Shown here: one piece after another, positions 20,831 to 32,207 of the stretch
Layout: each line of letters begins with the position of its first letter
Numbering within the stretch: the stretch's first letter is position 1
Notes under the pieces: model-generated
The model's database searches: none
Told to the model about the DNA's origin: nothing
What the model saw: the letters and a program-made list of their open reading frames with translations, nothing else
NCBI GenBank assembly: GCA_963580285.1
Contig: CAUZLF010000270.1
Coordinates: 521,501-585,500, forward strand
Length of the DNA stretch: 64,000 nt
From: Lucinisca nassula
Lineage: Eukaryota; Mollusca; Bivalvia; Lucinida; Lucinidae
Direction of reading: 5' to 3'
Program-made: the position numbers and the translations under genes

Positions 20831-21719
20831 CTTAGATTGATTTCTATACATGTTTAGAGAAATTCTAATATTGCGTTGGAAACTGACATAAAATTGAACG
20901 CTAGTAACTGTATCATCTGTATTCAAATCTCCTTTTTAGCTTTATTCATATTTAGATACACAAGTGTAATGTAGATATAAAACGTTGCGTAATAATATGA
21001 CGCCATAATATGCCAGTAGAAAATTTACTGACGTGGAAGGATAAAAGTTTGTAGACCACAATAAAAAGCACGGCATCATTTTTAATTTTATATTTTTAAT
21101 CCCAACTGCTAGCTTAAATATTTACAGACTGCTTAAGCATGCTTCACAGAAATGTTACTGAACTATATATAACGCGTTACGAAACACACAGATGATATGC
21201 TCATCCGTATATTGTCAGTTTTATATATACACATACTTATTGTACATAATTCAAAATTCTTGCTTTACACATACACACACACTTCCCCTAAGTAGTTTTA
21301 CTACTGGCCGTCCCAAGGCAGGCGTTCTGTTGCAGCGTCATATTTGCCAATTGGTTTTGTGCCATTAGTTCATGTTGCGTCTGTTTTTGTGCGTACCTCT
21401 ATGTCACATTCTTTAGGTGACTTGAGATGGCTGCGTTCTTTGATTATGGCCATGAGTTACCTTAAGTTTATAACAGTTCATATAATTGGTAAACCCGATT
21501 GCTGTCTCTTCAAATATTTCCGTCTGTTGTTCTGACTGAATACATGTGGACACTCCAGAAATTTTTGTCTCTGTCATTGTAACCGTGTCTCTAAAGTGCA
21601 GAATTGCAGGAAATATAACTTTACTTCAAGCATTATTGTAATTTCAATTAACATGCATACATAGTTTTTGAAATCTTTTCAATGTTCCCTTATTCTGAAA
21701 TGCACTTGGATAGTCTTCT
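20831..21719. other. No gene recognised
   Basis: AT-rich unique-looking sequence. Short frames (for example 21344-21535) have no recognisable motif. Confidence 0.6.
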
Positions 21720-23205
21720 CGAAGTATCTGGAGATTCTTGTATATAATATTGGGCCTGCAGGTTTCAGACACGAAGATTTTCAAAGGATTTTCCTATATA
21801 AGCCTATGTAACACCAATGGACCCTGGCGCGGGGACATGTTTGGCCCCAGGGCTATAATTTGAACAATCTTGGTAGAGGTCCACTAGATGAAGCTTCATA
21901 CCAAATATCAAAGACCTGGGCCTTGCGGTTTTAGAGAAAAAGATTTTTAAAGATTTTCCCTATATAAGCCTATGTATAACCAAAGGGCCCCGGGGCGGGG
22001 ACATTTTCGGCCCAAGGGCTATAATTTGAACAATCTTGGTAGAGGTCCACTAGATGAAGCTTCATACCAAATATCCAAGACCTGGACCTTCTAGTTTCAG
22101 ACAAGAAGATTTTTAAAGGTTTTCCCTATATAAGCCTATGTAAAACCAGTGGGCTCCGGGGCGGGGCCATTTTTGACCTCAAGGCAATAATTTGAACAAT
22201 ATTGGTAGAGGTCTGCTAGATGAAGCTTCATACCAAATATCAAAGACCTGGGCATTGCGGTTTCAGAGAAGAAGATTTTTAAAGATTTTCCCTGTTAAGC
22301 CTCTGTAAAACCAAAGGGCCCCGGGGCGGGGGCATTTTCGGCCCCAGGGCTATAATTTGAACACTCTTGGTAGAGGTCCACTAGATGAAGCTTCATACCA
22401 AATATCAAGGACCTGGGCCTTCTGGTTTCAGACAAGAAGATTTTTAAAGGTTTTCCCTATATAAGCCAGTGCGCCCCGGGGCATTTCCATTTTTGGCCCC
22501 AGGGCAATAATTATGAACAATCTTGGTAGAGGTCCACTAGATGAAGACAAGAAGATTTTTAAAGTTTTTTTTTTCTTATTTTCCCCTTTTGTTACCATGG
22601 CAACCAGAGTTCTGCATGGAATGAAATTCTTTGAACAACTTTAAGAGAGGACCACCAAAAGATCATTTCTTCCAAGTTTGATCAAAATCTGTTCAGTGGT
22701 TTAGGAGGTGTGTGTGTGTGTGTGTGTGTGTGTGTATTCGGGTTAAACGTCGCTTTCAAAAATTTTTCAGTTACATCACGACGGTGTCTGGTTGCGACAG
22801 GGAGCTCAATGCTCACTTTTAAAGTGCTGCCTCACTGAAGTATCATGTCCCAGACACATTACATGATACCACACCCAGTCACATTATACTAACACTAGGT
22901 CGACCAGTCCTAGCTCTACCCCGTAAATCTGAGTGCCAAGCGAGGAGCAGCTAGTACCATTGTTAATGACTTTGGTATGTCGCGGCCCGGGATCGAACCC
23001 GTGACCTCCCGTTCCCCGGAGCGGACACTCTACCAACTGAGCTATAGGGGCCGGTTGGTTTAGGAGGAGGAGTCGTTTAAAGGAATTGTGGACGGGCATC
23101 CGGACGGACGATGACGACGAGGACGACGGACGAATGACTGATCACAATAGCTCCCCCGGAGCCTTCGGCTCAGGTGAGCTAAAAAACAAAAAAAAATCAA
23201 AAGCA
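21720..23205 (+). mobile_element. Tandem-array element with 166-bp repeats and GAGCTAAAAA end
   Basis: About five repeats with landmark AAGCTTCATACC at 21891, 22057, 22223 and 22388 (166, 166, 165 bp). They are followed by a unique 3' part ending in a GAGCC/GGCTC hairpin and GAGCTAAAAA. This layout resembles 'pearl'-type elements of bivalves, linked to non-autonomous Helentrons (inference). A SINE splits the 3' part. Confidence 0.7.
22709..23056 (-). mobile_element. tRNA-derived SINE (family V), full length
   Basis: Flanked by GGTTTAGGAGG (22698-22708, 23057-23067). On minus the head reads GGCCCCTATAGCTCAGTTGG (A box) and GGGTTCGATCCCGGGCC (B box), and the tail is CGTTTAACCCGAATA then (AC)n. 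Second copy at 30862. Confidence 0.9.
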
Positions 23206-23663
23206 GTAAATATATATATAAGACAAAATAAAAATAAATTCATTTCAGCATTTAATCTCATTAACAAAAATGTTTTCAGCAGCCCACTTTGAGGTTCGTG
23301 TTAAAGACACATTTTTTTTCTCTATATAAAAGGGGTGGCCTGTTACATAATCTCCAATAATCAAGTCCTTCGGACCATAGTGAACATCAAAGGCTTATCT
23401 TATCTAAGTGATTATGAGGTGATTATGAGCAGAGACTCTCTGAGAGATATGTTTAAAAGGGGGCTCTATAAGGGGAACATGTGTGATGGTATATTTTTTA
23501 CTGAGATTGTTTCCAACAAAATGTTGTTTTAAATTACTTCTTTTTTATTTTTATTTCATTTATTTTTTAAAAAAAAAGTAAAGGAAAACTCTGACAGTCA
23601 TTGTTTCATTGATTCAAATCTGAAAAGAAGTAAACTTAATGAATTTATTAATTCAAGATAATG
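23206..23663. other. No gene recognised
   Basis: AT-rich. A 65-codon frame at 23335-23532 begins with GTG and has no recognised family. The rest is low-complexity A/T. Confidence 0.5.
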
Positions 23664-23845
23664 ATTGTGTTTGTTCGTTTGATTTGCGGTGTAACATCCC
23701 GGTCAACCTTGTATAGGTCATTTCGGACATGTTGCTTTCAATTTTTGGGGACTTTTACCCGACACTGGGATGAAATGACATCTCAAGCCCTGTCGCCCAA
23801 TAAAACCAATAGGGTTTATAAGCATGGATGGTCCAACTTGCACCT
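23664..23845 (-). mobile_element. S1 retroposon, 3' half
   Basis: Reverse complement of the S1 3' region (ACATCCCGGTCAACCTTGTA ... AATAGGGTTTATAAGCATGG). Confidence 0.75.
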
Positions 23846-23879
23846 CGATTTAATCATTCAATGAACATTTATTTTTTTG

Positions 23880-24190
23880 TTAATTTGGGGTTTGGAGGGG
23901 TATACATTATTTTTCTAATTTCTACTCAAAAAAATATATTTTCCTCGTTAGAATCCCCCCCTTTTACGAGTACTCACAATGTAAAAATATTGTATAGTAA
24001 AACGGGTTTAGAGGGGATACATTATTTTTTTTTAATTTCTACTCACAAACATAAATGGTGGGTCCTCGTTAGAAGCACCTTACCGAATGGGTTCTAACAC
24101 GTACCCACAATATATGTTTTGAACACAAATTGTGGGTTCTCATTTGAAGCACCTCCCCGAGGCGGTTCTAACAAGTACCCACAATATAAG
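23880..24190. repeat. Degenerate MITE family H pieces
   Basis: Two partial copies of the AT-rich/GTTCTAACACGTACCCACAA hairpin sequence with 'tttctactcaaa' flanks. Arms imperfect. Confidence 0.5.
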
Positions 24191-25105
24191 TTTCAGCCGA
24201 CATATTAAAGATATCAAGACTTTTATCATTTTTAACCAAGATATTTCAATAGGCATGTTTTTAATAATGATTATCAATAATGGTGACTAAAAATAAAATA
24301 AAAAAAAAGAATACATTTCATTAATATCAAAAACAGGACATAGTTATCAAACAAGTAAATAAACAGATGTGTGTGAATTGCCTCTAGGTAACTGATTACC
24401 CTCTCTTGGTCCCCTACCTGTATGACTGTCAGAATACCCCAAACCTATCTTATCTCAAAACTGATTTCTTCAATAACTGGTCATTAGGGTGTTATGCAAT
24501 CAAAAAATGTGTCTTTAAACCAGCTAAAGTCCGGAAATTTCCGATTAAATCCGATAATCGCGTAATATGAGAACCGACAGCTGTAAATAGATGCAATGAG
24601 GAGAGACGGCTCAAAGTACTAAAAATGGCAGAAAACAACATGAAAATGACCAGCTTTGTTTTTATTTGATCCTCAATTATTTGATACTGTTGGAAAGAAA
24701 ATACATTTTTCTTCTAGAATTTTCAATCACATTTTTAACAACGTATTTTATAATTCAACTATTACAGTATAAAAACAGACACCCTCGTGAGTTTTTTTCT
24801 AATTTTCTATTGAAGTAAACGAGAGGTTCACGAGACGAAGGGTCCTATTTTAATTTCAAAATTGACTAGTTTAAATTTTAATTAAAAAAATATAAAATTA
24901 TAATCAAAATTAAGATAAAAGATTGAATTTTCATAATTTTCAATCACATTTTCGCTATCTAGCCTAGTATTTTATATCATGTCTTACATTCACATGTCCT
25001 ATTAATTTCTATACAATTTGTCGCGCGGTTTAAATCGGACACATGTAATAGGCGGATTACAATTGTCCCACATGAGACAGCATGCTTGACCGGAGACTAA
25101 CATTT
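24191..25105. other. No gene recognised
   Basis: AT-rich sequence without convincing coding frame or element. Confidence 0.6.
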
Positions 25106-25765
25106 GGTTTCATTTTGCCCCAGTTCATCTCTGTAGTTGGTTGATTTTATGTCCTCGGATATGTTATACTGGTGAGCTAGAAACCCTTCTTGCGGACTGA
25201 ACAAGTTATTTGTCCTATCTACGACAGAATCAAGGGCGAGGTTTGTGGTAATGTAAAATCGATCTAAGCACACAGTAGAGTAATTTAACACATTACGAAA
25301 ACACGCCTATTTTCAGTAAACTTTACTACCGAAAAAAAAACTTTTATGGTGAAAAATTGCGATATTTTTCATATTTCGCCTGAAAACATAGATTGTGACC
25401 ACACGTTAGAACCGCCTCATTTAGACGGTTCTAACGAGTACCCACAGTATATGTTTTAGAGCAGAAAAAAGAAAAATAAAGTTCATCTGTACACCCCAGT
25501 TATACTATAATATAAAAGTGAGGTTCAATGGGGTCAAAGTTGTAAAGGTATGTTTTCGTGATGTGACAGTTTAAAGGCGGGTTTTCTTTCGTGGTTTATT
25601 ATTGTTACAAGTCGTCTCTTTGTGTGTGTGTTACTAATAGTAGCCGACTGGCGATAGTGTGGGAAAATAACTGTCGTTTTGGCTTTCCGCCTGTGACGTT
25701 TTGATTATATTACAGTGGTCCTAATTTATGTTCGTGTTTCTTCCCCTTTGTTGTCCAGAAAAAGA
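25106..25765 (+). mobile_element. Diverged Penelope-like 3' UTR split by a MITE
   Basis: 25106-25290 matches the CTCTGTAGTTGGTTG to TAAAATCGATCTAAGC part. 25566-25765 matches the GTGGTTTATTATTG to TTTCTTCCCCTTTG part. A family H MITE (25291-25563) lies between. More diverged than the other copies, so probably older. Confidence 0.7.
25291..25563 (+). mobile_element. MITE family H, full copy
   Basis: The end ACGAAAACACGCCTAT pairs with GGTATGTTTTCGT at the right. The central hairpin (arms around GTTAGAACCGCCTC/GACGGTTCTAAC) lies at 25404-25445. Inserted in the Penelope-like UTR. Confidence 0.75.
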
Positions 25766-26003
25766 TTATAAGATAATTGTCAGGCGCCAGAAGTGCATAT
25801 TCTTGCACACCAGACAAGGAAATCCGTGATTTTACCCTGGGATAGAAATTTATGTTCTGACCCTGGTGTTCCGACCCAGGCAACTAACATAAAATGCGCT
25901 TCAATTCTATTCAACTGGCGGAACTACTTCCGCACTACTTTTATTTTGTAAACAATATACATGTGCGAGCTGCCAAAACTAACCGGAGGTGTTGTGTAAG
26001 AAA

Positions 26004-26158
26004 AAGAATCAAATATGGGGTTATGTTGTAGATGGGCGTTTCCAACCCTCGGGATGACCGTGCTGAGCGGAACCTCGGCGTAGCCTCGGTTCCGCTCAGC
26101 ACGGTCATCCCTTGGGTTGGAAACGCTCATCTACAACAGAACCCCATATCAGATTCTT
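26004..26158. repeat. Near-perfect 155-bp palindrome
   Basis: The arms (AAGAATCAAATATGGGG... and its reverse complement) pair over about 70 nt with a short GC-rich centre near GGCGTAGCC. Likely a palindromic MITE. The 68-codon frame over it reads the palindrome. Confidence 0.85.
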
Positions 26159-26344
26159 ATAATCTGTAACCGAGAGTGCAAGTAAAGCCTTTTTGACCTT
26201 CACCTTGAAGCAAGATACTTGAGTTTTGTGCATGTCAAATCGTCTCTTCAAGTAATTTCAAATCAAAGATTTAAAAAAAAAATCAAAGTAATTTCAAAAT
26301 CCATCCAGAAATAAGGAAGCTATTGACCTGACACTAAAAGACCC

Positions 26345-26935
26345 ATCTGTATACCCCGACCGAATAGGTTCGGGGGATATAGCGATCAGCCTGGTTTCCG
26401 TCCGTCCGTAGACGAACCCTTGTGATGGTCATAACTCCAATACCCTTTGAAAGTCAATGATGGTACTTGGCACAATTGTCTACAAGGCTGAGACGATATG
26501 TCATGCACAAGAACCACAACCCTAGCTGTCATGTGTTTTAGTTATCTCCTCTTCCAATGAAAAAGAATGACTACCTTGTGATGACCCTAACTCCAATGCC
26601 ATTTGAGGCATATTGATAATACCTAGCACAATTGTTCACAAGGCTTAAATGGCGTGTCATGCCAAGAACCATGACCCTGGGGGTCATGGATTTTTAGTTA
26701 ACTCCCCTTCCAATGAAATAGAGTGACAACCTTGTGATGGCCATAATTCCAATACCCTTCGAGATATATCGATGGTACCTGACACAATTGTTCACAAGTC
26801 TGAGACGGCCTGACATACACAAAAACCTCAACTCTGGGTGCCGTGTTTTTTAGTTATCTCTTTGTCTAATAAAACAGAATAACTACTTTGCGGTGGTCAT
26901 ATCTCCAATACTCTTTTACAAGCATAATTACAGTT
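26345..26935 (+). repeat. Tandem array, about 156-bp unit, four copies
   Basis: Landmark TGTGATGG/CGGTGG at 26421, 26578, 26733 and 26888. It starts after a GTCCGTCCGT tract and a CCGAATAGGTTCGGG mini-hairpin. Same style as the other array elements here; its 3' end was not recognised. Confidence 0.65.
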
Positions 26936-27203
26936 GTGCACGTTCGGTGTAATGAAAACCTTACGAAAATCAAACGTTTATTCATTAAGATCCCTCCAAT
27001 AACCAGTGATTTACTGTTTTTGGTACTGATTTTTTTTTTATGTTTCATGTTCGTTTTCGCGTCACTTGCCCTTTGACTTTCAGTAGAAAAATGTGTTTCA
27101 GTGAAAACGGTAATCATTTTTTCAACGATCAGCCCATGCTGAGAAAGAAGGAAAGTCAGCTTACTCGCCATTGCCTTACCAGCACTCGATTTCTCTAATA
27201 TTA

Positions 27204-27549
27204 CAGTCGAACTTCAATGGCTCGAACACCACTGGGACCGCGAAAATCTGTTTGAGACAGGGGTAGTTCGAGCGACTGAGTGATACTGCCAGGAGGTATA
27301 CGATATACTTTTGGATATCTTTTCGGTGTTTTATAACGAAAATGTATGTTGTGTGTACTCATTAGAATCGCCTCATCGAGGCGATTCTAATGAGTACACA
27401 CAGCATACATTTGCAAGATAAAAGACGAAAAACTTCCAAATCTATCCCCCACTATTTCTTATGTCGAGGATTTCCGTTGGGGCTTAAGAACGGGTTCGAC
27501 ACAGCCCTGTAAAACGAGCCATCGGTGTTCGAGCCATCGAAGTTCTACT
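27204..27549 (+). mobile_element. TA-flanked MITE (Tc1/mariner type, family M)
   Basis: Imperfect 28-bp terminal repeats beginning CAGTCGAACTTCAATGG on the left and matching the reverse of CCATCGAAGTTCTACT on the right, with TA on both sides. At its centre (about 27346-27412) sits a perfect hairpin related to family H. Second copy at 57607; a degenerate left end at 10680-10760. Confidence 0.85.
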
Positions 27550-27555
27550 TATATG

Positions 27556-27715
27556 GAACGGGCCTCTGTGGCCTAATGCGTACGAACGCTGGCTCTTAAT
27601 CATTAGGTCACTCATCGCTCCGGTTCGAGGCTGGCTAGGATCACAAGACACCAAGTCCTGTAACGGAAGCCTAGTTGGTTTTCGTCCGCGTACTCCTGGT
27701 TTCCCCATCTGATAA
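27556..27715 (+). mobile_element. tRNA-like SINE fragment (Lys-like head)
   Basis: The head GGGCCTCTGTGGCCTAATG and GGCTCTTAATC resemble the anticodon arm of tRNA-Lys(CTT); a B-box-like GGTTCGAGGCT follows. The stems do not close well enough for a functional tRNA. Confidence 0.5.
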
Positions 27716-28653
27716 ATAAGATGCTCGAAATAAGTGAAATAATCTTCAACGAGTCGTAAAACAAAAATAGTAAATGGACAGCATCTTCAGTGTTTCTCGA
27801 AGAGGATTTATCAGTGGACATTTGCATGGGAATTATGATTTTGAAAGCCTTGACAAACACCGAAATAACGCATAACAGGAAGGTTTTGTGAAATCAATGA
27901 AATGATACAGTATATTTTCATTTTCATTTGATATGGCAAAGTTACAAACGAACTGATTCTATTTCAGCCTGTAACTCCATTCCATGATTCACTGTCTACA
28001 ACGCTAAATGGTTTTCTCTATCCCATATATGCCTAGCGTCCCATTTCTGAGACATTGGCAAACAGTGTAAAATCTGTGATGTGTTCGATTCTGGGTCAGG
28101 TTGGACTCAACACCTGAGAGCTACTATCATAAACATATAATGGGGAAATTTTGTCCGGGCGATAGCGACATAGTTTTAGATTGGATTCTCACCACCAAAC
28201 TTACAGATAATGAGGACAACCATATAAGTTTGGACAAGCGGAATTCGGGGCAGGTCTGATTACTCTCACGTAATTTCCCCTGAAGTCTCCCATAGACATA
28301 TACTTGGGGAAAATGGTGTCCGATGGATAGTGACATCGTCATCAAATTTGCAGTTTGTGAAGACAGCCATAAAATCTTGGACAAATTTGAATTTAGGGCA
28401 GATCTGATTATTCTCGTGAGAGTTACTTGCCCTTTAGTTTCCCATAGACTTGCTGCCCGATAGACATTAACTTCGTGGACAGGCGTCAAATCGCGGACAA
28501 GTTCGATTTGGGCCTATTTTCGAATATTGTCATAACAGTAAGCCGCTTGTGCATGAGGGCCTTATAGACTTATGAAATGTTGTCCGGATGACTGCAATTT
28601 CATATTTGATGGAAACTTCATCAGACTTGCAGGTTAAGAGAACAGCCATTAAG

Positions 28654-28887
28654 GGGAATGGGAACACCTTCAGGGGAGGCAATTCTTGCAAAAGTATTTT
28701 TGTGCCCCATGTCAATATAGCGGTCTACTCTTAAAGGAAAGAATTTGCTCCTCCGGAGCAAATTCTTTCCTTTAAGAGTAGACCCCTTATTCTGTGGGAC
28801 AGGGATAATAGAAAGGCGAACAGGAAGTCCCGAAAGTTGTCTCCCTTTGAAAAATGGCGGAAAAATCAGCCAGGTGTTCCCATTCCC
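28654..28887 (+). mobile_element. Palindrome-bearing MITE (family N), copy 1
   Basis: The ends GGGAATGGGAACACC / GGTGTTCCCATTCCC are perfect inverted repeats, flanked by ATTAAG (28648-28653, 28888-28893). It contains a perfect hairpin at 28722-28784 with centre CTCCGGAG. Copy 2 at 35266. Confidence 0.85.
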
Positions 28888-28984
28888 ATTAAGTCTTGGA
28901 TGAATTCGATTTTGGGGCAGATCGGACTATTCACATAAGAGTTACTTGGTTAAAACATATTTGTTTGGTAAAAATAATACTATA

Positions 28985-29297
28985 ATGTTATTAATCAAGT
29001 AATTTCGAATTGGCCCAGTTACAGGTCTGAGGTCTGCTGTATTGGCCCGAGGCCGAAGGCCGTTATTTCGTATTGGCCCAGTTACAGTTCTGAGGTCTGC
29101 TGTATTGGCCCGAGGCCGATGGCCGAGGCCGATACAGCTGACCGAAGACCTGTAATTTGGCCAATACGAAATTACTTGATTAATGCCAGTTACAGGTCTG
29201 AGGTCTGCTGTATTGGCCCGAGGCCGAAGGCCGAGGCCAATACAGCTGACCGAGGACCTGTAACTTGGCCAATACGAAATTACTTGATTAATGACAA
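28985..29297. repeat. Cluster of palindromic repeats with ATTAATCAAGTAATTTCG ends
   Basis: Two and a half nested copies of a self-complementary unit (ATTGGCCCGAGGCCGAAGG arms, CAGTTACAGGTCTGAGGTC). Unit boundaries share TAATCAAGTAATTTCG. Confidence 0.8.
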
Positions 29298-29504
29298 TTT
29301 TATTAATTGACGCCATTAAAAAACAATGTTTATGATTTTTGACTTTGGTTGACCTGGTGAAATCCAGGATAGTCAATTAATAATTTACAAATATAACATA
29401 GTCATGATATAACAATATAGGATTAGAACCTTTGATTCTTTGTCAGGTTTGACTCATCAGCTGACATTTACTAACCCTTTCGTCTCCAATAGACATATAC
29501 ATGT

Positions 29505-29660
29505 TAGAAGCCTCTGTGGTGTAGTGGTTACGCTAATCGCCTTGCAAACCAGATCCCTCGCTTCTCCAGACTTTCGGATGAGTCTTTAAACCGAGGTCCC
29601 GTCTCCGGATGACCTTAGCTGTTGGTGGGACGTAAAACTCAAACACTCGCTCAATCACAG
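29505..29660 (+). mobile_element. tRNA-derived SINE (family T)
   Basis: Flanked by ATACATGT (29497-29504, 29661-29668). The head GCCTCTGTGGTGTAGTGGTT is tRNA-like. The tail contains GGGACGTAAAACTC. Confidence 0.85.
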
Positions 29661-29844
29661 ATACATGTAATGAGGGAAATGTTGCCCGGGCGATAGCGAC
29701 ACTATTCTAGATTGGATTCTTATCAAACTTACAGATAATGAGGACAGCCATAAAAGTTTTTGACGAGCTGAATTTGGGACAGCTTGGATAATTCTAATAA
29801 GAGTTACTTGACCCGAAGTCTCTCATAGCCATATACATGTAATT

Positions 29845-30085
29845 GCGCCCCCGCCCATCGGGGCTTGAAGAAATAAAAGGGCTGCATGATGCTTCCACGC
29901 AGAGCTTAAACCGACCGCACACGGGTACTGGTAAACCGCTTAGAGGATCTAAGCCTGCTCAGGCAAAGCGATGCAAGTCGGGCCGTCCATGTTTTTTAAA
30001 TCCTATTGGTTTCATTGGGCGACAGGGCTGGAAATATCTTTTCATCTCAATGTCGGGTAACAGTCCCACAAAATTGGAAGCAACG
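29845..30085 (+). mobile_element. S1 retroposon, 3'-truncated
   Basis: CCCCCGCCCATCGGGGCTTG to AAGCAACGTGTCC; then repeat D begins in place of the normal tail. Confidence 0.75.
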
Positions 30086-30290
30086 TGTCCAAATTTAGGC
30101 GTAACTATACCAAATTTAGTGACACAGAGGCCTTTCTGATATTTAATCTTCATCAGTGTGTCTCAACCCCAAAGTTTTGAAACCGAAACGGATGATGGAA
30201 AAGACCCGGCAAACACAGCACATCCCCCTCCGAGCACACGCCCACCGACGTAGCCTATGAGACAGGTCAGCTAGAGGCATCAGGCAAGAG
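30086..30290 (-). repeat. Repeat family D, minus copy with hammerhead-like motif
   Basis: Reverse complement of the unit in 61490-62545 (minus view: CGGTTTCAAAACTTTGGGGT ... GGTATAGTTACGCC). Includes the motif at 30121-30162. Confidence 0.7.
30121..30162 (-). ncRNA. Candidate non-canonical hammerhead motif (family D)
   Basis: Minus strand: GACACA, CTGATGA, 13 nt, GAAA, GGCC, TC, TGTGTC. The spacing equals that of the family A ribozyme, helix I (GACACA/TGTGTC) is perfect, and GGCC could form a dimeric helix III. Against it: helix II would begin with an A-A pair instead of the canonical purine-pyrimidine pair and be only three pairs long. Confidence 0.4.
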
Positions 30291-30861
30291 AGCAAGAGCA
30301 AGAGGCAAATGACCTATACAGTTTTGCCGGGGACATTAAACCGCAATTAAAACAAACGAGACATGTAATTTGAAAAATGTTGTGTGGGCGATACCGAGTT
30401 TTTTTTTCTTTTTCGATCCATTCTTCATCAAACTTGCAGATAACGAGGATATACATTACATCTCTCACACGTTTAATTTTGGCCAATTTGGCTTTTCGCG
30501 CGAGAGTTACCCACCGCATTTGATCCCATAGGCTTAGGAAAATGTTGTCCGGATAATAGCAATTTTATTTTTTATCTAATTCCCATCATACTTGCCGGTA
30601 ATGAGGGCAGCCAATAAATCGTGGACGAGTTTGATTTTGGGATTGGAGTTACCTGCCCTTTACCCTCCCGTAGACAAATAATGGGTAAAATGATGTCTGG
30701 AATTCATAGCGGCCAAAACTTAAATTGGGCTCATACATGTACTTGATGTGAGGCATCAGTGACATTGAGATTCAGAATTGATGGATATCAAAGGTGCAAC
30801 AACATCACCTCCTCCTAGATCCAATGATTACAAAATGAATCAGAGGTATCAAGGCATAATA

Positions 30862-31178
30862 CCGGCCCCGATAGCTCAGTAGGTAGAGTGTCCGCTCCGG
30901 GGAACTGGAGGTCACGGGTTCGATCCCGGGCCGCGACATACCAAAGTCGTTAACAATGGTACGTGCTGCTCCTCGCTCGGCACTTAGATTTACGGGATAG
31001 GGCTAGGACTGGTCGACCCAGTGTCAGGATAATGTGACTGGGTGTGGTATCATGTAATGTGTCTGGGACATGATACTTCAGTGAGACAGCACTATAAAAG
31101 TGAGCATTGAGCTCCCTGTCGCAACCAGACACCGTCGTGATATGACTGAAAAATTGCTGAAAGCGTCGTTAAACCCGA

Positions 31179-31265
<87 letters not shown>
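30862..31265 (+). mobile_element. tRNA-derived SINE (family V) with (AC)n tail
   Basis: The head CCGGCCCCGATAGCTCAGTA and GGGTTCGATCCCGGGCC give A and B boxes, but this is not a closed tRNA. The body matches 22709-23056. The tail GTCGTTAAACCCGAATTC leads into about 80 bp of AC repeat (31183-31264). Imperfect flanks AAGGCATAAT / AAGGCAAAAT. The CV- or HT-repeat frames here are microsatellite artefacts. Confidence 0.85.
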
Positions 31266-31267
<2 letters not shown>

Positions 31268-31336
31268 AAGGCAAAATTCAGATTCACAATTGCTTAGATG
31301 ACAATCTGATCTGGCAGTCAACTGAAGATGGCCCCC

Positions 31337-31640
31337 ATTACGATAACGCGCCTATACAAATACAGTGTAACCTTTATCGCCGAAATAATGAAAATTTTAA
31401 GGAGAAAAATGGTGATATTTTTCTTATTTCTGCTTAAAATATAGATTGTGGGTACTCGTTAGAACCGCCTCATCGAGGCGGTTCTAACGAGTACCTACAA
31501 TCTATGTTTTAGAGCAGAAAAAAGAAAAACAAGGTTTACCCCCTTAAACAATAAGGTTTACCCCCGTAAACCCCAGTTTTACTGTATAAGAGTGGGGTTC
31601 AAGGGTTTCAAAATTATATAGGTGTGTTTTCGTGATGAAT
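31337..31640 (+). mobile_element. MITE family H with hairpin
   Basis: The left end CGCGCCTATACAAATACA matches the reverse of the right end TATATAGGTGTGTTTTCGTG. The perfect hairpin lies at about 31440-31500 between 'aaaatatagattgtgg' and 'aatctatgttttagagc'. Confidence 0.8.
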
Positions 31641-32035
31641 GTCACAGAGTAACATATCATTATCAGCCTCATCCAGGTGAGCGATTTCTGGCCCACTTGG
31701 GCCCTCTAGTCATTATTTTTACCAAAGGTTTTTATATAGTTCATATTGATAAAAAAAATCCCGTTTCAACATGCATTGCCTATCATTATATTTTTGGTAA
31801 ACGTCACAACCTTAGGTATCAAAACTAGAGCTGTCAGTGAAACTGACTAGGGCCCCGGCAGCGCTATCAGAGGAGTAGGAAAATTTGTGGACGGACAGAC
31901 AGACAGACAGACGGACGGACAGAGTAATTACTATAGGGCACCCACACTTTCAGGGCCCGGACAGACGGACAGACAGACAGACGGACGGACAGAGTGATTA
32001 CTATAGGGCACCCACACTTTCAGTGCGGGGCCCTA
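31640..32035 (+). repeat. Array-element pieces: GTGAGCGATT end and AGAGCTGTC element with GACA repeats
   Basis: 31640-31707 resembles the 3' end of a GGTGAGCGATTTCTGG element. 31826-32035 starts CTAGAGCTGTCAG and has two units of a GACAGACAGACGGACGGACA block of about 75 bp, each followed by CTATAGGGCACCCACAC. Confidence 0.55.
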
Positions 32036-32207
32036 ATTAATATATATCGGCTTTGAAACATGTGTAAAATCTGTTTATTTTGCTATCTTTCTAACATTAT
32101 GTACACAAATAACCGTGCCAATTATTTTACCCTCTAATTAAACGCTTTTTATGTACATCCAAAATACAAGACAATATTGACAGTGTTCCTTCTGTTGATG
32201 TGGGTCA

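Larger units (their letters stand above)
28059..30700 (+). repeat. Large tandem-array element with several insertions
   Basis: Repeats of about 150-190 bp built on GGGAAAATGTTGTCCGG, AACTTGCAGATAATGAGGAC and TCCCATAGACATATAC recur at 28130-28640, 29460-29500, 29661-29835 and 30345-30700. Inserted between them are a MITE (28654), a palindromic cluster (28985), a SINE (29505) and S1 plus repeat D (29845-30290). Confidence 0.6.

Noticed and set aside
20499..20835. Hydrophobic Cys/Phe-rich frames repeated at 10819, 12677, 17183, 37807, 42614, 45638, 49074, 52481 and 57062
   Set aside because: All are readings of the same Penelope-like 3' UTR in different copies and frames, not membrane proteins.
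30862..30940. Functional tRNA genes at 1500, 2320, 22985, 29510, 30862, 38800, 41700 and 55210
   Set aside because: A and B boxes are present, but acceptor or anticodon stems do not close and each is fused to a SINE body with a tail and target duplications.
31078..31297. Cys/Val- and His/Thr-repeat frames
   Set aside because: Translation of the AC microsatellite tail of a SINE.
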